Shown piece after piece: positions 1 through 8,672 of a stretch of DNA of 64,000 nt. The stretch covers positions 2,666,001 to 2,730,000 of the forward strand of contig NZ_CP051302.1 of NCBI RefSeq assembly GCF_024181405.1, written 5' to 3'. How positions within the stretch are numbered: the stretch's first letter is position 1; every line of letters begins with the position of its first letter. The translations under genes and the position numbers were made by a program. The notes beneath the pieces are model-generated. The model saw nothing but the letters and a program-made list of their open reading frames with translations, did not search any database and was not told the origin of the DNA. This stretch comes from Treponema denticola. Lineage in GTDB: Bacteria > Spirochaetota > Spirochaetia > Treponematales > Treponemataceae.

Positions 1-504
1 TTCAAGTCCGTATATTTCTTTTTTTTCGGAATTTGCTTTTAAAACTGTTTTTCTAAACCCTGAAAGATCATCATCAAATTTCTTTGGGTTTTGAACACGT
101 AAAAATGAAATTGCCGGCGGTATATGAAAATGGAATTGTTTAGCTTTATAATTTTTTTTCATTTCATCAAACAGGGGTAAGGTAAGTTCGGTAAGAGTTT
201 TCCTGTCTCTTGCTGCAAAAGCTTTTATTATTTCCTCATCTTTAGAAACACTATTCAATATTATCTTACCCATAAGCTCATACGTATTTAACTCATGGTT
301 GAAAGCAGAGTGTTTTATGTCTGCCATCATCTTTACTTGATTTGCAGAGAACTTTTTTAGACTTCGCAAATCCTTGTATGCGATTATTAGATATTGGGCT
401 AAAAGCAATATAACTGTAAAAAGTAAAAGTCTACTACCTATAGAATAGAACCTCGTTTTTGCCGAATGAGAAAGCTGAGTTGAGGTACTTTTTGTTTCTG
501 ACAT
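1..504 (-). CDS. Methyl-accepting chemotaxis protein, N-terminal part (runs off the window)
   Basis: Only the first 168 codons are present; the gene continues past base 1. The start is an ATG at 504, about 6 nt downstream of a clear AAGGAG site. The visible protein has a short cytoplasmic head, one hydrophobic segment near residues 25-43, then a helical extracytoplasmic region containing FHFHIPPAISFLRVQNP. That phrase is typical of the large Cache sensor domains of bacterial chemoreceptors and diguanylate cyclases. A chemoreceptor is the likeliest reading in a motile spirochete, but the signalling domain lies outside the window, so a cyclase or histidine kinase output cannot be excluded. Confidence 0.65.
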   Translation of the reverse strand, partial: MSETKSTSTQLSHSAKTRFYSIGSRLLLFTVILLLAQYLIIAYKDLRSLKKFSANQVKMMADIKHSAFNHELNTYELMGKIILNSVSKDEEIIKAFAARDRKTLTELTLPLFDEMKKNYKAKQFHFHIPPAISFLRVQNPKKFDDDLSGFRKTVLKANSEKKEIYGLE

Positions 505-582
505 AAAAAACTCCTTGGACAACAATATTAGATATATCCATTATACTGTAAATTATTAGGAATATCAATAATTTCTAAAATA

Positions 583-2823
583 TTACTTTTGTTTTCTAGC
601 TTCAATTTTTACAGGGTCATAAAAGCCTTCTTTCCAGTTGAAGCGTGAAGTATCTTCGAGAAAAATTCCCTTCCTGCATGAGTTTACAATGTGTCTGTAC
701 TCACTGCGTTCGATTTCCGTGTGAGAGAAATCAAGGAGGAATTTATCAAAACCTTTCTTTTCGAGGGCTCCGATGCGGTCGGTTATCGAAAAAGGTTTTT
801 CCGGCAGCACAAATGAAGCGGACGGTGTTGAAAAAGCCTTGAAAGCCTCTCCCTCTTTATCGGAAAAATATAAAAAATCATAAGTTTTTGGAAGCGTAAA
901 TCTCATCCTAAAGAGGGCAGGATAGGCAAAAACCGGAATTAGTACCTGTTTCCTCATACCGGGGGCATAAACATCTTCAAGGTTTTTTTGAGAGTTTTCG
1001 ATGGGAGATATAAACTTTAAAATATTATTTTCTTGAAGCCATTTTACAGCCCATCGGTTAAAGCCGTAAAGATAGGGGCCGGCAACAAGGTTTAGATTTT
1101 TATTTTTTAGCATTGTAATGTGAGCAGGATTGTTGATTACAAATTGAGTATACCCCTTTTCGATGAGGTTCATAAGATAGAGTTCAAGCTCATCGCTTTC
1201 GGCTTGTCCCATAAAAGGATCAAGGGAAATAAAGATTTCCCGTTTTGAGAAAGGAAGAGGTTTGCCGCTTTTTCCCGTACCGGCTAGGGTTTCTCTTGTA
1301 TCTTCATTTAGGTTTATAATGACCCTCACGGGTTTGTCGGAAAGAATGGTGTGGAGACTGTTTACTGAAGATACTTGGACATAGAAGCCGTCAGGGAAGA
1401 TATCGATATTGGATTTACTCAAAATCTTTTTAGTCCGTTTGTCGTCCTGTTTGTTTTTTGCTCCTTCCTTTACATTCTCATTACCGGCAGGCTTCCCTTC
1501 GGGATAGAGTTTAAGTTCGGGAAGCTTGTCGTCTCCGGGCCTTTTTCTAAAAGAGCTTAAAGTTTTGGGCAGCACCGGAGTATAACGCTTACTCATGCTT
1601 TTAGGTTGCAAAAGGTAAACGCTGTCGCCTATGCCGAAATCGGCAGGGACCTGAATCCATACTTCATCAGCCGAACCTGATTTTTTTGAAGAGGCTTTTT
1701 CAATCCTTATATCTTGAATTTTCCAGCTTTCTCTTCCGCGGTCATCCTTTGTATGGAGGCGAATCGAATCCCCAAAATCGGGAGTATAGGAGCCGCCCTT
1801 TAAAAGCACATAGTGAACCTTGCGCATGGGATCTTCCTTTGTTTTTCCTTCAACTTCTTTAATCTTAAATTGGGCTGTTTTGTCTATCGTTCCTAAAAAA
1901 ATACCGGTGCCGCCCGCCTGATTCGGGTTTAATATTTCCTCAGCCTTTGACGAAACAAATAAAAAGCTCGTCTTTTTTCGGGCAAAGTCTCCAGCTAGAA
2001 TGCGGCGGCCTGTTTCGACAGCTTCCTTTTTATTCTTTTCCCAGTTGTCGATTACATGGCGGTAGGCTGAAACTACCGTCCCTACATATTCCGCACTCTT
2101 CATTCTTCCTTCAATTTTAAAGGAGGAAACTCCCGCTTTTATAAGGTCGGGAACATAATCGATGAGCTGCAAGTCATGGGGAGAAAAATAATAGCCGTCT
2201 TTGTCGCCTTGAGGTGTGTGGGCTGTGTACAGTCTTCGGCAGGCTTGGGCACACATTCCTCGGTTTGCTGATTTTCCTCCGAGGTATGAAGAAAACATAC
2301 AAAGCCCCGATTGGCAGACGCATAGGGCTCCGTGTACAAAAACCTCAAGCTCGCAGGAGGTGTTTAAGTTGACCGCTTCGATTTCTTTTAATGAAAGCTC
2401 CCTTGCTAAAACAACCCTTGATATTCCGAAGCGGCTTAAAGCATTTGCAGCCTTGGCTGAGGCTATATTCATCTGGGTTGAGGCGTGAAGCTTTAATTTT
2501 GGAAAGTGTGTTTTTGCCATTTGAACTATGCCCAAATCTTGAACGATGATGCCGTCGGGAGAAACGGAGTCAAGGTATTTTAAAAAGCGGTACATCTTTT
2601 CGGTTTCTTCTTCGGTTAAAACCGTATTAACGGTAACATAGACCTTTTTATTCCGCTTGTGAAGGCTGTCTACGGCTGCTTCAAATTGGCTCCATGCAAA
2701 ATTGGAGGAACGCATACGCGCATTAAAAGTTTTTAAGCCTAAATATACGGCATCGGCTCCTTCGTTTACGGCAGCATCAAGGGCCTCAGTATTCCCTGCC
2801 GGAGCTAAAAGTTCTATGTTCAT
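583..2823 (-). CDS. U32 family peptidase-like protein (RlhA/TrhP-type)
   Basis: 746 residues. The N-terminal half carries the U32 signature around residues 159-180 (VFVHGALCVCQSGLCMFSSY) and conserved cysteines at about 168, 170, 175, 191 and 195. The C-terminal half is the extension seen in long U32 proteins. Family knowledge: several U32 proteins once called collagenases act in RNA hydroxylation (RlhA on 23S rRNA, TrhP on tRNA) rather than proteolysis, and the cysteine cluster fits an iron-sulphur or maturation role. The exact substrate cannot be told from sequence. It follows the chemoreceptor start on the same strand with about 80 bp between them, so they are probably separate units. Confidence 0.8.
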   Translation of the reverse strand: MNIELLAPAGNTEALDAAVNEGADAVYLGLKTFNARMRSSNFAWSQFEAAVDSLHKRNKKVYVTVNTVLTEEETEKMYRFLKYLDSVSPDGIIVQDLGIVQMAKTHFPKLKLHASTQMNIASAKAANALSRFGISRVVLARELSLKEIEAVNLNTSCELEVFVHGALCVCQSGLCMFSSYLGGKSANRGMCAQACRRLYTAHTPQGDKDGYYFSPHDLQLIDYVPDLIKAGVSSFKIEGRMKSAEYVGTVVSAYRHVIDNWEKNKKEAVETGRRILAGDFARKKTSFLFVSSKAEEILNPNQAGGTGIFLGTIDKTAQFKIKEVEGKTKEDPMRKVHYVLLKGGSYTPDFGDSIRLHTKDDRGRESWKIQDIRIEKASSKKSGSADEVWIQVPADFGIGDSVYLLQPKSMSKRYTPVLPKTLSSFRKRPGDDKLPELKLYPEGKPAGNENVKEGAKNKQDDKRTKKILSKSNIDIFPDGFYVQVSSVNSLHTILSDKPVRVIINLNEDTRETLAGTGKSGKPLPFSKREIFISLDPFMGQAESDELELYLMNLIEKGYTQFVINNPAHITMLKNKNLNLVAGPYLYGFNRWAVKWLQENNILKFISPIENSQKNLEDVYAPGMRKQVLIPVFAYPALFRMRFTLPKTYDFLYFSDKEGEAFKAFSTPSASFVLPEKPFSITDRIGALEKKGFDKFLLDFSHTEIERSEYRHIVNSCRKGIFLEDTSRFNWKEGFYDPVKIEARKQK

Positions 2824-2884
2824 GTTTATACCTCTAGCCCCATTGTATCATATTTGATAAAAAAAATCAGGTAGGAAAGAAAGG

Positions 2885-3712
2885 CTATACCGAGACCATC
2901 GCTTTAATCTTATTCGTATCGGCTCTTAATTTTTTTAGGGCTCTCAGCTGGGTTTGACGGATGGATTCAGCCGAGATTGAATATTTTTTTCCTAAGACGG
3001 CAAAGGTGGTCGAGGTCATAGTACCGTCAAGACCGTATCGGTTTCTTAAAACATCTTTTTCGCGGTCATTAAGTATTTCCAAACACTTATTTAATTTTTC
3101 TTTGAATTCGTTATCTATAAACTCTTCTTCGGGGTTATAGGTATTACACGGAATAAAATCATACAGGTTTGCCGATCTTTCGTTATCAACAGGATCGTCT
3201 AAACTGCATATATCGGTATAATTAAACGATTTTATCTGAGCGATAATATCTACTTTTTCTTTCATTATTTCTGCAAGCTGGCTATAAGAAGGTAAAATTC
3301 CGTATTTTATTTTATAGTTTTCTTCTTCTTTGTTTACTTGGCGGATTAAGGCTTCTTTTCTTACGGGAAGTTTTATAACTTTGTCGGCAGAATTCAAGTA
3401 TCTTATAAAAGATTGTTTTATCCACCAAGCTGCATAGCTTGAAAAACGGACTTTAAACGATTTTGAAAATTTAGAGGCCGCCTTCATGAGTCCCATATTA
3501 CCTTCTTGAATGAGTTCCAAAATTTGGTTTTCATTTGAGCTGAACTTTTTAGCCATTTTTATTACAAGCCTCAAGTTTGATGTAACAAGAACCTCTATAG
3601 CCTCTGTATTGCCTTTTTTTACCTCATCGGCTAATTCTGCTTCTTGCTCGGCTGATAAAAGAGGATATTTTTTGCTATCCTTAATGTATTGTAAAAGCAG
3701 ATTCTCCGTCAT
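2885..3712 (-). CDS. Sigma-70 family RNA polymerase sigma factor
   Basis: 275 residues, without the long region 1.1 of the primary sigma factor. A region 1.2/2.1-like start (LLSAEQEAELADEVKKGNTE) is followed by region 2 (LIQEGNMGLMKAASKF, then VRFSSYAAWWIKQSFIRYL, the core-binding and -10-recognition helices). Region 3 comes next, and a C-terminal region 4 helix-turn-helix reads LNDREKDVLRNRYGL and ISAESIRQTQLRALKKL. The size and architecture suggest an alternative sigma of the RpoD/RpoS group. The target regulon is unknown. The gene is transcribed toward the U32 gene with 61 bp between them. Confidence 0.88.
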   Translation of the reverse strand: MTENLLLQYIKDSKKYPLLSAEQEAELADEVKKGNTEAIEVLVTSNLRLVIKMAKKFSSNENQILELIQEGNMGLMKAASKFSKSFKVRFSSYAAWWIKQSFIRYLNSADKVIKLPVRKEALIRQVNKEEENYKIKYGILPSYSQLAEIMKEKVDIIAQIKSFNYTDICSLDDPVDNERSANLYDFIPCNTYNPEEEFIDNEFKEKLNKCLEILNDREKDVLRNRYGLDGTMTSTTFAVLGKKYSISAESIRQTQLRALKKLRADTNKIKAMVSV

Positions 3713-3850
3713 AATTTATTACCTCATAAATTAATAAGCAAAAAACGTGCTAAGATAATCAGCTTTTTAGTCGTAAATAATGGAGTTATTACAATTTTAT
3801 AAAGATTTTAAATCGGAAAAGCAAATATTTAATAATTGCTGTATATTTTT

Positions 3851-3870
3851 GTATACATTAATATGTATAC
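3851..3870. repeat. 8-bp inverted repeat at the 3' end of the KamA-family gene
   Basis: GTATACAT and ATGTATAC arms separated by TAAT. The repeat overlaps the stop codon of the radical SAM gene. There is no T-run on either side, so it is not a typical intrinsic terminator. It lies upstream of the sigma-factor gene, about 140 bp from its start. Confidence 0.4.
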
Positions 3871-4874
3871 TTATGTATAACACCGTCCGCACCAAGGGCA
3901 CTAAAACTTGAATCTTCCTTCTGCTCTATTATTTTTTTAGAATAAATAAGAGCTGAAAGAGAAAATTTTCCTCCTCCTCCCGGAAGGTCAACCGCAAACT
4001 GAGGACGGGATAGTCCTGAAAGTTTCGGTTCGACTCTTTCCCAAAGCTCTAAGGCCTCTTTTAAGGGAACACGGAAATGGGAGGTCCCGGCTGCAGGATC
4101 CAACTGAAAAAGATAGCCCGGTTTTATGCCCATGCAGGTAAGCTTATGAAAAAGTTTAATCAAAGTTTTTTCATTATCGTTTACACCTTTTAGAAGAACC
4201 GTTTGGCTTTGAATGGGTATACCGGCTTCAATGCAGGCATTTAAGGCATTTGTTTGCTCTGCTCCAAGCTCTGCGGGATGGTTTATATGAGGAATAAGCC
4301 ATAGGGGTTTTGTTTTTTTCAAAAGATGTAAAAGTTCTTCAGTAAAAAGTTCGGGTGCAAATATCGGAGCCCTCGTGCACAGTCTTATCAAAAGGTCTTC
4401 CTTTATTGTTCTCAGGCCGTCCAAAACCTTTTCAAGCTTTTTAAAACCTCCGCTTAAAGGGTCTCCGCCTGAAACAAGGATTTCCGTAACCTGAGGCTTG
4501 CTTTTGATGTAGTCCGTAACTTCCTTTAATTCTCTGTCTCCAATATAGCTTTGAGATCTGGCGGTTAGGCCCCGTCTAAAGCAATAACGGCAATATGAAA
4601 GGCATTTTCCTGTCGTTATAAGAAGTACCCTGTTTTCGTATTGATGGACAAGGTAGGGGCTAATACAGTATTTTTGCTCGCCTAGAGGGTCGGCAGTTTC
4701 GTAAGAGCATACGGTTTTTTCGCAGTCTGAAGGCTCAACTTGGAGGCGGAGGGCCTTTGAGTCTTCGGGCTCTGCTTCGTCTATCAGTTTTTGAAAAGCG
4801 GAGGAAATTAAGACGGGCTGCTCAAAATCTGCTGTTTCAGCAGCCGAAAATTCCCTCCAATTTTTTTCGCTCAT
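3858..4874 (-). CDS. KamA-family radical SAM aminomutase (EpmB-like length)
   Basis: 338 residues. The radical SAM motif is CLSYCRYC at residues 91-98 (C91, C95, C98), and a PLP-binding PGGGGK motif ends at about K303, as in lysine 2,3-aminomutases. The length is close to EpmB, which makes (R)-beta-lysine for elongation factor P, and shorter than catabolic lysine 2,3-aminomutase (about 416 residues). Either role is possible; EpmB-like is favoured on size alone. The gene lies 18 bp downstream of the M20 hydrolase gene and is probably cotranscribed with it. Confidence 0.8.
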   Translation of the reverse strand: MSEKNWREFSAAETADFEQPVLISSAFQKLIDEAEPEDSKALRLQVEPSDCEKTVCSYETADPLGEQKYCISPYLVHQYENRVLLITTGKCLSYCRYCFRRGLTARSQSYIGDRELKEVTDYIKSKPQVTEILVSGGDPLSGGFKKLEKVLDGLRTIKEDLLIRLCTRAPIFAPELFTEELLHLLKKTKPLWLIPHINHPAELGAEQTNALNACIEAGIPIQSQTVLLKGVNDNEKTLIKLFHKLTCMGIKPGYLFQLDPAAGTSHFRVPLKEALELWERVEPKLSGLSRPQFAVDLPGGGGKFSLSALIYSKKIIEQKEDSSFSALGADGVIHKYTY

Positions 4875-4892
4875 ATTTTAAGTGTTTGCTCT

Positions 4893-6128
4893 TTAAATAT
4901 TTTCGACACCGAACATCATGGCTGCCATAACTTTTGCGTCGCTTATGATATTCTTTATAAAAGCATATTCGTTGGGCTGATGGCAGCTGTCATCAAGGGA
5001 GCTCCAAACAACGGCATTAAAGCCCTTAGCTCTAAGACAGGCAGCGACCGTTCCGCCTCCTATTCCTATCGTAGAGGTTTCAATTCCTTTTACCTTTTTT
5101 ACGGCAGATGAAAGAAGGCTTACAATCTTCGCATTCTTAGGTGTTGCAGGGGAAGCCTCAGGCTCATCATATTCAAACCTGATACCCACTCCGTACTTTT
5201 TTTCAACCTCTGAAGCTCTCTTTTGCATTTCTTTTAGGACTTCGTTTACATCGTAAGAAGGAAGAATTCGGCAGTCTACATAAAAAACATCGTCACCCGG
5301 AATTGTGTTTACATTCGGTACATTGGCTTCTTTTTTAGTCGGTTGGAAGGTTGAATAATTAGGCGAAAATAAATCGTCTTTTTTGTTAAAATGATTTTCC
5401 AAGTCGTTTAAGCTGAGGGCAAGGTCGCAGGCTGCAACAAAGGCGTTTTTGCCCGTGTTAGGCATTGAAGCATGGGTTTGGACGCCATTCGTAATAACCT
5501 TTAGCCAAAGGCCGGTTTTTTCGGCTATTTCTATCGTTTCTCCCTTAGGGTCGCCTCCATCTGGTACAAGAATCAAATCATTGTTTGTAAAAAGATTGTG
5601 CTTATTGAGGAGGTAAATTATACCGTATTGGGAGCCGACTTCTTCATCGGCAACAAATAAAAGCTTAATAGTATGTTCCGGGGTGATTCCCAATTTGATA
5701 AAGGCCATGGCTGCAAAAACCGAAGAAACAAGGCCTTGCTGGTTGTCTTCAACTCCGCGGCCTATAAGTTTTCCGTCCTTTTCGATTACAGTCCAAGGAT
5801 CGCTTTCCCACTTGGACAGGTCGCCTGGAGGAACGACGTCCAGATGGCTCATAATCCAGAGCCTTTCCTTATCGTTTTTTCCCGGAATGGTGACAATCAG
5901 ATTAGGGCGTATTTTTGAAGAAACCCTCTCATCAGGGGCATCTAAGCGTTCAAAATTGCTAAAACCCGCTTCTTTTAAATATTTTTCCAGGGCTTCACAT
6001 TTTTTTAATTCTCCGTCTCCATCGGATTCCGGAGCCATGGCAGGAATGGAGGTTAAAAGCCTTTCCAATCCTATAATATCGTCTGTTTTGGATTCAATAA
6101 AATCGGTAATTTTTTTAAAGGTGCTCAT
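4893..6128 (-). CDS. M20 family metallohydrolase (ArgE/DapE-like)
   Basis: 411 residues with the M20 metal-ligand series: MSHLDVVPPG (His and Asp), GRGVEDNQQG (bridging Asp), DEEVGS (catalytic Glu plus ligand), PDGGDP, and a C-terminal SCHQPNEY histidine. An IGIGGGTVAA segment belongs to the conserved core. Members hydrolyse small peptides or N-acyl amino acids with two zinc ions; the substrate here is not determined. It is the first gene of a likely two-gene unit with the KamA-family enzyme, which may hint at a lysine or peptide connection, but that is inference. Confidence 0.82.
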   Translation of the reverse strand: MSTFKKITDFIESKTDDIIGLERLLTSIPAMAPESDGDGELKKCEALEKYLKEAGFSNFERLDAPDERVSSKIRPNLIVTIPGKNDKERLWIMSHLDVVPPGDLSKWESDPWTVIEKDGKLIGRGVEDNQQGLVSSVFAAMAFIKLGITPEHTIKLLFVADEEVGSQYGIIYLLNKHNLFTNNDLILVPDGGDPKGETIEIAEKTGLWLKVITNGVQTHASMPNTGKNAFVAACDLALSLNDLENHFNKKDDLFSPNYSTFQPTKKEANVPNVNTIPGDDVFYVDCRILPSYDVNEVLKEMQKRASEVEKKYGVGIRFEYDEPEASPATPKNAKIVSLLSSAVKKVKGIETSTIGIGGGTVAACLRAKGFNAVVWSSLDDSCHQPNEYAFIKNIISDAKVMAAMMFGVENI

Positions 6129-6203
6129 TTGCCTATTCTATCAAAAAAGGTGTAAAAATACAATCGGCAGAAAATAATTAATAAAGTATTTTAGGTAAGT
6201 AGG

Positions 6204-6232
6204 TTGACAATTCGACTTTTTCAAAATATACT
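6204..6232 (+). promoter_or_regulatory. Sigma-70-type promoter of the cNMP-regulator/pfk operon
   Basis: A consensus -35 TTGACA at 6204-6209 and a -10 TATACT at 6227-6232 are separated by 17 bp. The expected transcript start is near 6239, giving a leader of about 47 nt before the TTG start codon. Confidence 0.75.
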
Positions 6233-6285
6233 ATAAATGTGCAATGTTTCTATTTGTCGATGCACAAAGTATGAGAGGTTAAAAC

Positions 6286-7533
6286 TTGTTACAGCTGTCA
6301 TTTTTGAATTTTAAAAAAGGCTCATATATTCTCATAGAAGGAAAGTCGGATACCGATCATTTTTATATTATACAAAGCGGAAAGGTGCAAGTCGCAAAGG
6401 AAGATGAGGTAGTTGCTGAAGAAGGCGGCAATGTTTTGGGGCCGGGAGACTTTTTAGGTGTTGTTTCCTGTATGTCCGGGCATACTCAAATCGAAACGGC
6501 TATTGCTTTGACCGATGCGCTTTTAATTTCAGTTCCATACGGCCAGTTCCCACATCTGATTGAAAAGAATACTTCCGTTGCAATGAAGATAATTTATTCT
6601 TTTTCAAAAAAGATGCGCTATTTGGATGAGGCCCTAACCCGCATTACTCTAAAACGGAATGTTGTAACCGGCATTTCCCATCTTTTTACAATCGGTGAAT
6701 ATTATTTGAGGATGTCTAAATTTGATTTGGCCCTTTATGCATATTATCATTATTTAAAGGCTCAGCCCAAGGGTGAATTTGCCGACGCAGCTCAAAAAAG
6801 GGTTATGGCTATCAAGGCTATGGGGGTAAAAATCCCTATGGAAGTTCTTGAACCTCCTACAAACCAAATGATAAGGCTCTATGACAAAGAGCACATGATT
6901 TTCTGTGAGTGTCAATCCGGAACCGAGCTCTATATTATTCAAAAAGGTCATGTAAAAATAACAAAGATTCTTGATAATAATGAAGTTTTGTTGGCTGTCT
7001 TAAAAGAAGGCGATATGTTCGGTGAAATGGCCCTTTTGGAAAATAAACCACGCTCTGCAAGTGCTATTGTTACCGAAGAAGGATGTCAGCTTTTAGCCGT
7101 AAACCGACAAAACTTTAATCAAATGGTTGCTACTCAACCTCAGCTGATTGCCCGTCTTACAACTACCTTTGCTGATAGAATTTGGGCAATGTACAAGCAG
7201 CTTGCCAATACCCTTATCAAAGACCATGTCGAAAAAATGTATGATATGCTTGCTATTCAGCTTGAAAAATCCAGAATTAAACCCGTAAAGGGCAAGTACC
7301 ATACCTTTAACTTCGGCCCCGTCGAGTTGGCAAATATGTGCGGCATACCCAAAGAAGAAGTATCCGAGGCCGTTACGAAATTTTTAAAACAACCGATAGT
7401 AAGATGTGACGGATCTAAAATTTCCATAACGGACGAGCTGGAGCTTTCAAAGCAGGCCGCCTACTTTAAGAAGATGCAGGAAATTGAAAAATCCCGTATG
7501 AATGCCCGTGCAAAGAGCGGCGGATATTGGTAG
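6286..7533 (+). CDS. Crp/Fnr-type protein with two cyclic nucleotide-binding domains
   Basis: 415 residues. The start is a TTG at 6286 preceded by GAGAGG; the nearby ATG at 6271 is followed at once by a stop. There are two cNMP-binding beta-barrels, at about residues 8-110 and 190-310. The second has the phosphate-binding-cassette-like GDMFGEMALLENKPRSASA, while the first has a divergent cassette. A helical linker joins them, and the C-terminus is a winged-helix-like segment (ELANMCGIPKEEVSEAVTKFL). It is likely a transcription regulator responding to a nucleotide. It is the first gene of an operon ending in phosphofructokinase, so a metabolic role is plausible but unproven. Confidence 0.8.
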   Translation: MLQLSFLNFKKGSYILIEGKSDTDHFYIIQSGKVQVAKEDEVVAEEGGNVLGPGDFLGVVSCMSGHTQIETAIALTDALLISVPYGQFPHLIEKNTSVAMKIIYSFSKKMRYLDEALTRITLKRNVVTGISHLFTIGEYYLRMSKFDLALYAYYHYLKAQPKGEFADAAQKRVMAIKAMGVKIPMEVLEPPTNQMIRLYDKEHMIFCECQSGTELYIIQKGHVKITKILDNNEVLLAVLKEGDMFGEMALLENKPRSASAIVTEEGCQLLAVNRQNFNQMVATQPQLIARLTTTFADRIWAMYKQLANTLIKDHVEKMYDMLAIQLEKSRIKPVKGKYHTFNFGPVELANMCGIPKEEVSEAVTKFLKQPIVRCDGSKISITDELELSKQAAYFKKMQEIEKSRMNARAKSGGYW

Positions 7534-7547
7534 AACGGAAACGTATT

Positions 7548-8138
7548 ATGAAAAAATTATTTTTTTGTATAGTCTTTATCCTGATAGGCTTTGCTTTTTC
7601 CGAAGATGCAGAGTCCGATAAAGGAATTCTTAAAAAAACTGAAACCGAAAAAAAAGAAGAGAAGCCTGAGTTTGCCGAGCTTCCTGCCGGATATAGAGAA
7701 ATAAGCCTCGGAATGAATATGGATGCTGTTAAAGAAGCCCTTTTAAAAGATCCTATATTCGGATATCGGGGAGAAAGAGATATTTCGCTTTTACCCGGTA
7801 AAAACCGAAGCCTTATTGAAACAAGGGGCTCAAGCAATATTAAAAGGGCTTGGTTCCAGTTTTATGAAGACAACCTATATATTATTATTATCCAGATGGA
7901 TACCGACAAGATAGATTATTATTCGATGTATTCTGCCCTGACTTCAAAATACGGAGAGCCTTTAAGTATAGACCCAAAAAGGGCTATTTGGAAAAACGAA
8001 ACCGTTTCAATGATTTTAGAGCGCCCGCTGGCAATAAAGTATATTGATTTAAAGGTATTTAATGAGCTTTTGGAAAAAAGTCAAACGGATAAGGCTTATA
8101 GCGATATTTTGCGAGAGGAATTTATAAATGATTTTTAA
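7548..8138 (+). CDS. Conserved exported protein of unknown function
   Basis: 196 residues from an ATG at 7548. An in-frame upstream ATG at 7527 overlaps the previous gene and would put extra charged residues before the signal, so the inner start is preferred. Residues 1-18 (MKKLFFCIVFILIGFAFS) form a signal peptide without a lipobox cysteine. A charged linker rich in Glu and Lys follows, then a globular domain with GYREISLGMNMDAVKEAL and a stretch of alternating hydrophobic residues. No family is recognised. It sits 14 bp after the cNMP regulator and overlaps the next lipoprotein gene by 11 bp, so all are cotranscribed. Confidence 0.7.
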   Translation: MKKLFFCIVFILIGFAFSEDAESDKGILKKTETEKKEEKPEFAELPAGYREISLGMNMDAVKEALLKDPIFGYRGERDISLLPGKNRSLIETRGSSNIKRAWFQFYEDNLYIIIIQMDTDKIDYYSMYSALTSKYGEPLSIDPKRAIWKNETVSMILERPLAIKYIDLKVFNELLEKSQTDKAYSDILREEFINDF

Positions 8139-8652
8139 AAAGGTTATAATAGTATTTTTAATGCTTTGTTTTTTTGCTTCGTGCTCTTCTCAAAATAAAA
8201 TGGAAACTGAAGATATCTTTATAGAAAAAATCTCAAGTGAGGAGACAGAAGAAACAAATAAAGAAACAAAAACCGAAGAATCCGTTAAGAAAAATATCGA
8301 AAAAATAAGTGTGGAACTTGCAATCACTCCTGCCCAGCAGCAAAGAGGCTTTATGGAGCGGAAGCTTATCCCTGAAGGTACGGGAATGATTTTTTTGTAT
8401 AAGGAAGATACTAAGTTAAGATTTTGGATGAAGAACACGCCACACCCTCTTTCAATTGCTTTTATTGACAGCTCCGGTGTAATTAAAGAAATATACGATA
8501 TGACGCCTTATAGTTTGGAAACAGTCGAAAGTACTTATTCCGTACGCTATGCTCTTGAAGTTCCTCAAGGTATGTTTAAAAGAATGGATATAAAAGAAGG
8601 CGATAAATTGACGCAGGAAACAATTTTTCTTTTAAAGAGAAAGATTCAATAA
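8128..8652 (+). CDS. DUF192 family lipoprotein
   Basis: 174 residues. The signal peptide ends in the lipobox FASC (Cys19), predicting lipidation and membrane anchoring. After a Glu/Lys/Thr-rich linker, residues 55-170 form a DUF192 domain: [19 protein letters not shown], then [17 protein letters not shown] and [13 protein letters not shown]192 is a small beta-barrel fold common in envelope proteins with no settled biochemical function. The start overlaps the preceding gene by 11 bp, which points to translational coupling. The phosphofructokinase gene follows 20 bp later. Confidence 0.82.
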   Translation: MIFKKVIIVFLMLCFFASCSSQNKMETEDIFIEKISSEETEETNKETKTEESVKKNIEKISVELAITPAQQQRGFMERKLIPEGTGMIFLYKEDTKLRFWMKNTPHPLSIAFIDSSGVIKEIYDMTPYSLETVESTYSVRYALEVPQGMFKRMDIKEGDKLTQETIFLLKRKIQ

Positions 8653-8672
8653 TTCATTGCTGGGAGGTTACT

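Noticed and set aside
7527..7547. Earlier ATG for the exported protein after the cNMP regulator.
   Set aside because: It overlaps the upstream gene and would place charged residues before the signal peptide; the ATG at 7548 begins a normal signal sequence.
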